Made by a program: the position numbers and the translations under genes. From Vibrio tapetis subsp. quintayensis (GTDB lineage Bacteria > Pseudomonadota > Gammaproteobacteria > Enterobacterales > Vibrionaceae), in assembly GCF_030409945.1 (NCBI RefSeq), contig NZ_JAUFQV010000012.1, positions 186,001-250,000 on the forward strand: a stretch of 64,000 nucleotides of DNA, written 5' to 3'. Shown one piece after another: positions 19,888 through 27,020 of this stretch (positions within the stretch are counted from its first letter, which is position 1; every line of letters starts with the position of its first letter). The notes under the pieces were generated by a model. It saw nothing but the letters and a program-made list of their open reading frames with translations, did not search any database and was not told where the DNA came from.

Positions 19888-20739
19888 TTAGGAATGAAAG
19901 GCGTCCAGTACGGATTGATAACGGAACTGATAACCCAGCGATACTATTTTATCTGCTTTGATTGTCTTGTTCGGTTCATCTACGATAGGAGGCAAAGGCA
20001 GATCAAGCTTAGCGTCACGGATTGCAGCTTGGTAAAACTGTGCTTTGTCGACTGAGTTAGGAGTCGTCGCATTAACAATTTCCCCATTTACATGCTCTAA
20101 TACAAATTGAGTCGCACTGATGGCATCGCTCAAGTGAAGCATGTTTGCTGCAGCTGTACAGCTGACAGTTTTTAATCTGGTGGCAAACCGTGCAGGGTGG
20201 CGTTCTGGACCAAAAAGACCAGAACAACGAACAACGCAATAGTTCAACCCACTGTCGATGACGTATTGCTCTGCTTGAAGCATGATTTTGGCTTTGTCGG
20301 AGAAACTCACGTCGTTAGAGGCGAGTTCCAAGCTCGCTTTGTCCTCAGTCATATTATCTGGTGTTGACGGATAAACCGTACTGGAGCTGATCATGAGTAG
20401 CTTTGAAGCATTAGATTGTTGTACCGCGTTCGCTAATGTTTTCCATTGCAACGCATAAGCATCCCCACTTCCTGAGCGAAACCCTGGCGGAAAACTCCCA
20501 ATAACAATATCAGGGTTAAAATCGAGAAGAATGTCATCTATTTGTATAGAGTGTGATTGAGGTTGATCATCGTTATTGGCTAACTTACAGACATAGCCTG
20601 TTAATGAATTCGTAAGGATGGGTTGTAGGTTTTCTTGAGAGGTTTTAGTCACGGCGACGAGGTAACCGGATTCTTGTAATTGCAGTGCAAGTGGTAACCC
20701 TAACCAACCTGCACCGATTATGAGTACTTTTTTGTTCAT
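19888..20739 (-). CDS. YeeZ-like NAD(P)-binding epimerase/reductase
   Basis: A 283-residue Rossmann-fold protein of the atypical short-chain/NAD-epimerase type. The dinucleotide-binding motif is GAGWLGLPLA (about 9-18). The SSSTVYP stretch (about 117-123) carries the usual Ser-Thr-x-x-Tyr-like catalytic region, although the canonical YxxxK pair is not obvious. It resembles E. coli YeeZ, whose substrate is unknown. The start follows a weak ribosome-binding site, with a 12-bp inverted repeat 17 bases upstream in the leader. Confidence 0.75.
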   Translation of the reverse strand: MNKKVLIIGAGWLGLPLALQLQESGYLVAVTKTSQENLQPILTNSLTGYVCKLANNDDQPQSHSIQIDDILLDFNPDIVIGSFPPGFRSGSGDAYALQWKTLANAVQQSNASKLLMISSSTVYPSTPDNMTEDKASLELASNDVSFSDKAKIMLQAEQYVIDSGLNYCVVRCSGLFGPERHPARFATRLKTVSCTAAANMLHLSDAISATQFVLEHVNGEIVNATTPNSVDKAQFYQAAIRDAKLDLPLPPIVDEPNKTIKADKIVSLGYQFRYQSVLDAFHS

Positions 20740-20756
20740 GAAGTTGAGTCTCTTTT

Positions 20757-20784
20757 ATTAGGTACTTATGTTTAAGTACCTAAT
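20757..20784. repeat. 12-bp perfect inverted repeat in the leader of the YeeZ-like gene
   Basis: Arms ATTAGGTACTTA (20757-20768) and TAAGTACCTAAT (20773-20784) with a TGTT loop, between the YeeZ-like gene and the TIGR02647 gene (both minus strand). It is either the terminator of the upstream gene, an operator, or a leader hairpin. A short T run exists only on the plus-strand side. Confidence 0.7.
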
Positions 20785-20830
20785 TTTCAATTACTCAATT
20801 TCTAAGCACTTAGTTTAAAAAGGGTCGTGT

Positions 20831-21064
20831 TTAAGCTGACAGTACGCGCAGTACTTTTTCTGCGTGTTCTGCTACTTCAATACCTTCATCAGTAAGGTAA
20901 CCACCATCTGCCTGTGTGCAAAGTCCTTTGGCGAAGAGTCTAGCGACGGCGTTACGGACCTCTTCAGCGGCTTCATTATGTACTTTAATGCCAGTTGCAG
21001 CGCTGCTTAGGTCAAACTGAAGTAAAAGGTTTAGTTCAGCGATATGATCTTGATTAAATTTCAT
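20831..21064 (-). CDS. TIGR02647 family small protein
   Basis: A 77-residue protein beginning MKFNQDHIAELNLLLQFDL and containing the GIKVHNEAAEEV and LCTQADGGYLTDEG stretches characteristic of TIGR02647, a small winged-helix-like family often annotated as DNA-binding. Function is not established. I use the ATG at 21064, as family members start there; an upstream in-frame ATG at 21136 would add 24 residues with no family support. Confidence 0.8.
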   Translation of the reverse strand: MKFNQDHIAELNLLLQFDLSSAATGIKVHNEAAEEVRNAVARLFAKGLCTQADGGYLTDEGIEVAEHAEKVLRVLSA

Positions 21065-21411
21065 CTTTGTTTTCCTTAAATCAAACAAACGAGTTTTTAA
21101 CACCATAAATCGCATAAGGGCTAGGAACAACAACAAGTGTCGAGAAGTGTTACATCAGGTCAAATTGGCGTTTTTTAGTACACTTGAGCGAGATCAACAG
21201 AACACCGTAGAATGTTAGAGTTGTTTCAAATATATGTATTTTTGAGCTAATAAAACAAGTATTCATGATTAAAATTACTTATAGTTAACTGGCTCGGCAT
21301 TGGTATTGCGAATACCTATGGTCATTTATTGAGGTTAATTGGTAAGACAGCCTTTAAATGCAATACCTTTGCAGTGAATGGAGACACCACATATTAAAAA
21401 TGAGAATGGAT
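21065..21411. other. Divergent intergenic region before the lipoprotein gene
   Basis: About 350 bases between two divergent genes. It should carry both promoters. No RNA gene, repeat or small ORF was convincing. Confidence 0.35.
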
Positions 21412-22773
21412 ATGAAACTAGCACGTACAACGTTGGTGATGACAGCTTTACTTGGTTTAGCTGGCTGTCAAAGTACATCAGAACAACCCAAAGAGGTTGG
21501 CGTTACAAATCAAGAGTCAAAAACTGACTCATACGCAATTTACGAACAGACCAAATCTGATTACGAAACTTGGCTTGCCACATTAAAAGGGGCTAAGTCA
21601 TTAAAGCTCTATTCCCCCGATTTATACAGCGAATTGCTAGAGTCATGGGAGGAAGCGGTCGAGATCTATGAAGATGTAGCGGTAGATCCAGCCAAAGCAA
21701 CTGAAAGTTATTCCGTCTTTTCTTCTGGTACCTATGCTGAGAATTTTTCTGAGCGCCTCGTTGTCGTTGAAAACAATCATAAGAAATTACTGGTATTGAA
21801 AGAAACAGCCGATGCGTTGTTAGCGGACTCTATCGCGCAGATGGCTTATTTGGATGACATCGGAGCTAAAAAAGCGTACAGCAGTGAATATGCGTCCGTT
21901 AATCGCACTTATAAGGCTTTGTATGAAGATGTTGAAGATGGGGACTTAGATGACGCCCAAACCAACCAAGTGAAGTTCTTAGCGAAGGCAAAAGGATTGG
22001 AACAAAAAGTCGTTCTAAAAGAATTTGTCGCTCCGTTAAATACGCAATTAAGTAAACTCCGCAGTGAGGGTTTTAATCGCGTTGCTGCAATTAGCTATGC
22101 GAAAGCAAAAGCAGAAATCAGCGTTGCGGATAACACAGTAAAAGCAAATACTCGTGATCTAAAAATCATTACTGAAGCTGTTGCAAATGCTCAGTTCGAA
22201 ATTGATCACGTGAAAAACACAGCTGCGGAAGTGAAGCTATTAGCGAACGTCGATGACGAAAAGTTTGAGCCAATTATTCTAGAGTTTGAAGGAAAGTTAC
22301 TGACCATTTCTCATTCGATCAATGGGTCTGATTTTAGAGACCAGCCTTTGCGAGTTCAGACCGAGCTTATTGTCGATGCGATTAAGCAGTTGCATAGCGA
22401 AAACAGTACAGACGAACTAGAAAGTAAGATAGCCGCTTTGAACAAGCAAAATGAGACGATGAAAGAGCAAGTGGCGCAGCATAATGCGGTATTAGCCAAA
22501 GAAAAGGAACAGCAAGCAGCACTGAACAAACAACTAACTCGAACGGAATCGCATATAGCGAGCTTGGAAGAGTTGATCGAAAACTATAAACAACAACTTC
22601 CGAAATCTAACGAAGTACCAGTCGCAGAAAATGCCCCGGTTTCTGAAGACGCAGCCGCAGCAGAGAAGGCGAGTGATTCCGCAAGCGCAGAAAAATCAAC
22701 CGTGATTACCGAAGTTGAACCAGTTGAGGTAAGTGAAAGTGTTGCGGAAGTAGCAGCAGAAGCCGTCAACTAA
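21412..22773 (+). CDS. Coiled-coil lipoprotein of unknown function
   Basis: About 453 residues. The start chosen (ATG 21412) gives a lipoprotein signal MKLARTTLVMTALLGLAGC with lipobox LAGC, Cys19 being the lipidation site. Two further ATGs at 21400 and 21406 and one at 21358 are in frame. The residue after Cys is Gln, so outer-membrane sorting is expected. The mature part is largely helical. A coiled coil spans about residues 335-395 (repeating K, Q, E, L), followed by an acidic Ala/Glu/Ser/Val-rich tail (about 400-453) that looks disordered. I do not recognise the family beyond Vibrio-type hypothetical lipoproteins. A terminator follows. Confidence 0.75.
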   Translation: MKLARTTLVMTALLGLAGCQSTSEQPKEVGVTNQESKTDSYAIYEQTKSDYETWLATLKGAKSLKLYSPDLYSELLESWEEAVEIYEDVAVDPAKATESYSVFSSGTYAENFSERLVVVENNHKKLLVLKETADALLADSIAQMAYLDDIGAKKAYSSEYASVNRTYKALYEDVEDGDLDDAQTNQVKFLAKAKGLEQKVVLKEFVAPLNTQLSKLRSEGFNRVAAISYAKAKAEISVADNTVKANTRDLKIITEAVANAQFEIDHVKNTAAEVKLLANVDDEKFEPIILEFEGKLLTISHSINGSDFRDQPLRVQTELIVDAIKQLHSENSTDELESKIAALNKQNETMKEQVAQHNAVLAKEKEQQAALNKQLTRTESHIASLEELIENYKQQLPKSNEVPVAENAPVSEDAAAAEKASDSASAEKSTVITEVEPVEVSESVAEVAAEAVN

Positions 22774-22850
22774 ATTTATCCATATCGGAAAAATCGAACA
22801 TTAAAATCATTAATCCCGAAGTGAAAGTGGATTAAATTAAGTAAAAGTTA

Positions 22851-22880
22851 AAAAAAGCACTCGAAATGAGTGCTTTTTTT
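22851..22880 (+). terminator. Terminator of the lipoprotein gene
   Basis: Stem GCACTC/GAGTGC (22857-22862 and 22868-22873) with flanking A and T runs and a GAAAT loop. Confidence 0.88.
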
Positions 22881-23029
22881 ATGTGTTTATTGTGATTTAT
22901 ACATAATAATATGTCCGCAAGGATCTCATTTAAAACATTTTTAGTAAACATTCAAAAACCACTTGAATAAAAGGGAGAACGGAGCGAGTATCCAGCGAAC
23001 TACTCAATGCACTGACCAATGTTAGCCAA

Positions 23030-23872
23030 ATGAACATGAACCAATTTGATTCTTTATTGCCACCACAAATGGCAGAACGCGCCGCTGAAATCGGGGTTGG
23101 TAAAGCAACCAAAGATCCAATGAAAGCCTTTTTACTCGCCATTACAGCGGGCTTACACATAGGCATCGCGTTTTTGTTTTATACAACGATCACAACGGGG
23201 GCAGAGAGCTTACCTTGGGGGTTTACTCGGTTCATTGGGGGGATCGCATTTAGTTTAGGCTTGGTGCTGGTTATCATTACTGGTGGTGAACTGTTCACCA
23301 GTTCGGTTCTTACCCTAGTGGCACGAGCAAGTGGAAAGATCAGTTGGACAAACTTGATTAAGCACTGGGGCATTGTTTATTTTGGCAACATGGTGGGTGC
23401 CATTTTGTTAGTGGGTTTAATGCTCACTGCAAAGCAGTACATGTTCGATAGTGGACAAGTAGGCATTAATACCATGCATATTGCTCAGCATAAATTGCAC
23501 CATGGATTTTGGCAGGCCGTAGCGTTAGGCATTATGTGTAATGTATTGGTATGCATTGGCGTATGGATGACATTTAGTGGAAGAACGTTAACGGACAAAA
23601 TAGTGGTGCTGGTTTTGCCTGTTGCTATGTTTGTTTCCGCAGGGTTCGAGCACTGCATTGCCAATATGTTTCAAGTGCCAATGGCCATCGGTATCAAAAC
23701 TTTTGCATCGCCCGAGTTTTGGCAAATGACGGGGACCAATGCGGCGGACTTTGCTGATTTGAATATGGTTGGGTTTGTCCTTAATAATCTCATACCCGTA
23801 ACGCTTGGTAATATCATCGGGGGTGGTGTGTTCGTTGGTATGGCCTATTGGCTCATTTACCTGCGAGATTAG
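23030..23872 (+). CDS. focA: Formate/nitrite transporter family channel (FocA-like)
   Basis: A 280-residue membrane protein with six hydrophobic segments and the FNT-family motifs: KATKDPMKAFLLAITAG near the N-terminus, ITGGELFTSSV (about 86-96), FGNMVGAI, and the late GNIIGGGVFVG (about 262-272). The central pore His is in SAGFEHCIANM (about 208-218). FocA proteins move formate, and related NirC proteins nitrite, across the inner membrane. The sequence looks closer to FocA, but no pflB gene is adjacent as it is in E. coli, so formate as substrate is inferred. A start two residues later (ATG at 23036) is possible. Confidence 0.85.
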   Translation: MNMNQFDSLLPPQMAERAAEIGVGKATKDPMKAFLLAITAGLHIGIAFLFYTTITTGAESLPWGFTRFIGGIAFSLGLVLVIITGGELFTSSVLTLVARASGKISWTNLIKHWGIVYFGNMVGAILLVGLMLTAKQYMFDSGQVGINTMHIAQHKLHHGFWQAVALGIMCNVLVCIGVWMTFSGRTLTDKIVVLVLPVAMFVSAGFEHCIANMFQVPMAIGIKTFASPEFWQMTGTNAADFADLNMVGFVLNNLIPVTLGNIIGGGVFVGMAYWLIYLRD

Positions 23873-23919
23873 TGTGTTGTTTCTTTACTAGACTGACAGA
23901 AAGCTGAATGGTGTAACGA

Positions 23920-23947
23920 GAGCCTCGCTATTGCGGGGCTTTATTGT
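23920..23947 (+). terminator. Terminator of focA
   Basis: Stem AGCCTCGC/GCGGGGCT (23921-23928 and 23933-23940) with one G-T pair, then a T-rich stretch. Confidence 0.75.
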
Positions 23948-23980
23948 AATTAGATTTCGCTAACGTGTTGTATCTGCATA

Positions 23981-24009
23981 AGGTTATCCACAATTTCTGT
24001 GGATAACCT
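23981..24009. repeat. 12-bp inverted repeat made of two perfect DnaA boxes
   Basis: AGGTTATCCACA (23981-23992) and its exact reverse complement (23998-24009) are separated by ATTTC. Each arm contains the strict DnaA box TTATCCACA, in opposite orientation. This may be a DnaA-binding site away from the origin or simply a hairpin. Confidence 0.8.
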
Positions 24010-24340
24010 AGTTAACACTCGTTTCGACGAGAGAGTGCATAGAGTTGAAAGAAGATTTATCGCAGGAGTAATGACGTAAACGTGGGCTGTTTTTCGTTGA
24101 AACCAAATGCAACAAATTGATTATTCTAATTTGGAAGCGTCAGTGTTTTCGTGCTGTTATCAAAAAATTAGTACTTAACTAATTGAATTTAATAAGTTGT
24201 TGTGCGTTTTAAAATTCCTATCGTTTAACCGACAATATAGTTTGACATAAGATGATGTTAACAAGAATTAAACCGTAAAGAGTTGATAGTTTAGAGTATC
24301 TAATCAAATTTAAAGTGATTAAAAATTAAACAATGCAATT

Positions 24341-25138
24341 CTAAGAACTGCTGCCAAATGGGTGAATAGTTATTCGTCCTTCTTTAGTGATGCTTCTTCT
24401 CAAGCAAAGCTGCAGTGAAATAGTAACGGATACCGTTAACATGACGAATATCGCAATGAGGATCAGAAGTTGATATTTGATGGCGATGATAGGGCTAGCG
24501 CCGCCTAATATCTGTCCCGTCATCATTCCGGGTAGCGTGACAAGACCGGTGGTGCTCATCGAAGCCAAAATTGGAGCGAGAGCTTTTTGCATTGCTGCTT
24601 TAACAAAGGGGGCGCTTGCATAGAGCGGAGAAGCGCCAAGTGAGAGTGCTCCCTCATATTCAGATTTACGCTCATTAAACGCCGAAAATAGATTCTGCAG
24701 TGCCACGATATTACCTGCAAGGCTGTTACCAAGTAGCATGCCGCAAAGAGGAATCACATATTGAGCACTGTAAAATGGAGCTGGGCGTATGATAGCAAGG
24801 CAAAGTATTACGATAAGAGGAAAGAGCCCGGCAATGAGCCCAAGTACTACTGGCCATAAGAGCACGCTCTTAGGTAATTTTGATTTGTCTAGGATTGCAC
24901 TGGCACCAATGAGAACCATGACCGAGACCCATACGAGGTTGAGCAATAAGCTATTAAGTGTGAATACAAATTCTAAGTACAGCCCCACCAGCAAAAGCTG
25001 AGACACCATACGAATCACACTAACCGACATCTCTTTCCCAAGCTCAAGTTGATAGAAATGATTTAAAGCATAGGGAATGAACAGTGTTGTGCTAAATAGC
25101 AGCATTTGCCACCAGGTAATATCGAGAGCTTCTTGCAT
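24341..25138 (-). CDS. fetB: FetB/YbbM-type ABC permease (orphan)
   Basis: A 265-residue permease with six to seven hydrophobic segments. It matches the UPF0014/FetB family through PLCGMLLGNSLAGNIVALQNL (about 130-150), the EYEGALSLGASPLYA stretch and GLVTLPGMMTGQILGGASP (about 200-218). In E. coli FetAB exports iron and supports oxidative-stress resistance. The partner ATPase gene fetA is normally adjacent, but the flanking DNA holds only the focA intergenic region and the tor promoter region. It must use an ATPase encoded elsewhere, or act differently. Substrate is therefore uncertain. Confidence 0.78.
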   Translation of the reverse strand: MQEALDITWWQMLLFSTTLFIPYALNHFYQLELGKEMSVSVIRMVSQLLLVGLYLEFVFTLNSLLLNLVWVSVMVLIGASAILDKSKLPKSVLLWPVVLGLIAGLFPLIVILCLAIIRPAPFYSAQYVIPLCGMLLGNSLAGNIVALQNLFSAFNERKSEYEGALSLGASPLYASAPFVKAAMQKALAPILASMSTTGLVTLPGMMTGQILGGASPIIAIKYQLLILIAIFVMLTVSVTISLQLCLRRSITKEGRITIHPFGSSS

Positions 25139-25600
25139 ACCTAACTCGTTGAATCTATTTTTTCCATTATATCGACAAACGCTCAGAAAAGAGAATTTTC
25201 GTGAGCGAAAGGCGATTTTCTATATTGCTTTCTGGTAACAATCTCGTAACAAGTGGCCGGCTTTAACGTGATAAAACGGGAAGTATTGGCCGACTTTATC
25301 TACTCATAAAGTGTTACTTTGGTGTGATTTACGTGCTTCAAGTTAACGATTTTGCTGCTATATTAACAATTGAGTAACCATAACAATTCTTCACATCTAT
25401 TCACATATTTACACATGAAATGGTAATTAAATACAACTCTGTGTCACCTCAAAAAAGTGTTGTGTAGCAAGAGTTAAAGCTGACTAATTCATTGATGAAT
25501 GCGATTGTCATGTTCTAAAATTTACCAATACGAGATGTGAGTGTACTTGGTCTTAGGACGGGGTATAAAAAAATTAATCACTTCAATAGCAGGCAAATGT
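25139..25600. promoter_or_regulatory. Promoter region of the torECA operon
   Basis: About 460 bases between divergent fetB and torE. It contains the 10-bp-period repeats at 25390-25419 (listed separately), about 180 bases upstream of torE, and otherwise AT-rich DNA. No other gene was seen. Confidence 0.55.
25390..25419 (+). promoter_or_regulatory. Three direct repeats resembling TorR boxes
   Basis: The heptamer TTCACAT occurs at 25390-25396 and 25400-25406 and as TACACAT at 25410-25416, exactly ten bases apart. E. coli tor boxes are direct decameric repeats (CTGTTCATAT) upstream of torCAD, so these should be the TorR operator of torECA. Confidence 0.65.
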
Positions 25601-25777
25601 ATGAGTAATGTTAATAACGTAGCGGAGAAAGAAAGTCGCACTCTAGAGTGGAAGTCATTCTTACTGATCACCGTAGTTCTCTTCCCAGTTTTAAGTGTCG
25701 CCTTTGTGGGTGGGTACGGGTTCATCGTTTGGGCGATGCAAGTATTCTTCCTCGGTCCTCCAGGTGTACACGGTTAA
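25601..25777 (+). CDS. torE: TorE/NapE-family small membrane protein
   Basis: A 58-residue single-pass membrane protein, starting MSNVNNVAEKESRTLEWKSF, with a hydrophobic helix at about 20-48 and a PPGVHG tail typical of NapE/TorE. It is found upstream of torC in Vibrio and Shewanella; its role in electron transfer is unclear. I prefer the ATG at 25601, with AGG seven bases upstream; an in-frame upstream start at 25541 would add a 20-residue basic extension with no family support. First gene of torE-torC-torA. Confidence 0.85.
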   Translation: MSNVNNVAEKESRTLEWKSFLLITVVLFPVLSVAFVGGYGFIVWAMQVFFLGPPGVHG

Positions 25778-25814
25778 CCCCATTTTTATACGAATAATAT
25801 AAAGAGAACGAATT

Positions 25815-26999
25815 ATGAAAGCGTTTATTGTAAAAATCTGGCGAACGTTAACTCGCCCAGCGGTTCACATCAGTTTAGGTGTGCTGACCATGGGTGGGTT
25901 CATCGCAGGTGTTATCTTCTGGGGTGGTTTTAATACCGCATTAGAAGCGACAAATACCGAAGAGTTCTGTGTGAGCTGTCATACCATGCGCGACAACGTG
26001 TATGTTGAGCTTCAAGAAACGGTGCACTGGAAGAATACTTCTGGCGTAAGAGCAACGTGTCCTGATTGTCACGTACCCCATGAGTGGACCGCAAAAATTG
26101 CACGTAAGATGCAAGCTTCTAAAGAAGTATTTGCGCAAGTATTTGGCGACTTAGGTACACCAGAGAAATTTGAAGAACGTCGTATTGAATTGGCTAAACA
26201 TGAATGGGATCGTTTTTCTGCTAACAAATCTCTAGAGTGTAAAAACTGTCACAATTACGATTCAATGGACTTCGACAACATGCGCCCAACAGCGCGTATT
26301 CAAATGAAGAATGCGGCTGAACGTGACCAAAGTTGTGTTGATTGTCATAAAGGCATTGCGCATAACTTACCGAAAAACATGGACAGCTCTGGCGGTATGA
26401 TTGGTGAGCTTGAGCAACTCGCTTCAAATACAGATTATTCTGCAGGTAACAACCTAACGAGTGTGCGTCATCTTCCTATGTATGAAGATGCTGACATGAC
26501 AGTAGAAGCTGGTTTGTTAAACCCGGCATCTACAGTGAAAGTTGTGGACGAAAAAGGCGAAGCCGTTCAAATTGAAATTGCGGGTTGGCGTAAAGCGAAA
26601 GGCTTTGGTCGTGTAATCCAAGAAGACTTTGGCTTGAATATTCCAGTCGGCTCACTATTAAAAGAAACCGCGACTAACGAAAATATGGTTCAAACATTTG
26701 AAACCAAAGAAGACGACCTAACGGGTCTACCTTGGCAGCGTGTTTCTACCAAGCTTTGGATGAAGAAAGAAGCGATGTTAGCTGACGTAACGCCTATCTG
26801 GGAAAAAGCCGGTCAAGCGTACCAAACAAATTGTTCTGTTTGTCACACACAACCTGCTGAAGCTCACTTCACCGCAAATGGTTGGCCGGGCATGTTTAAC
26901 GGTATGTTGGCATTCGTAAACTTTGACAGGGATAGTGAAGCGCTTGTGCTTAAGTATCTACAAAAACACTCTTCAGATTTCGCTGAAGGCGATCACTAA
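25815..26999 (+). CDS. torC: Pentahaem c-type cytochrome TorC
   Basis: A 394-residue membrane-anchored periplasmic cytochrome that passes electrons from menaquinol to TorA. An N-terminal anchor helix (about 18-38) precedes a NapC/NirT-type tetrahaem domain with CVSCH (52-56), CPDCH (82-86), CKNCH (142-146) and CVDCH (174-178). A C-terminal monohaem domain follows with CSVCH (340-344). Five haem sites and total length match TorC (390 in E. coli). It follows torE by 37 bases and precedes torA by 21. Confidence 0.96.
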   Translation: MKAFIVKIWRTLTRPAVHISLGVLTMGGFIAGVIFWGGFNTALEATNTEEFCVSCHTMRDNVYVELQETVHWKNTSGVRATCPDCHVPHEWTAKIARKMQASKEVFAQVFGDLGTPEKFEERRIELAKHEWDRFSANKSLECKNCHNYDSMDFDNMRPTARIQMKNAAERDQSCVDCHKGIAHNLPKNMDSSGGMIGELEQLASNTDYSAGNNLTSVRHLPMYEDADMTVEAGLLNPASTVKVVDEKGEAVQIEIAGWRKAKGFGRVIQEDFGLNIPVGSLLKETATNENMVQTFETKEDDLTGLPWQRVSTKLWMKKEAMLADVTPIWEKAGQAYQTNCSVCHTQPAEAHFTANGWPGMFNGMLAFVNFDRDSEALVLKYLQKHSSDFAEGDH

Positions 27000-27020
27000 A
27001 CGTCACACGGAGTATAATTA

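Larger units (their letters stand above)
23873..24340. other. 468-bp intergenic region with paired DnaA boxes
   Basis: No gene visible. It holds the focA terminator, then an inverted pair of DnaA boxes (23981-24009) and a small UUCG-type hairpin CTCGT-TTCG-ACGAG (24018-24031). The rest, up to the fetB end, is AT-rich without recognisable features. Confidence 0.5.

Noticed and set aside
23873..24340. Replication origin
   Set aside because: There are only two DnaA boxes, with no AT-rich unwinding repeats, no dnaA, gidA or parAB nearby, and no box cluster.
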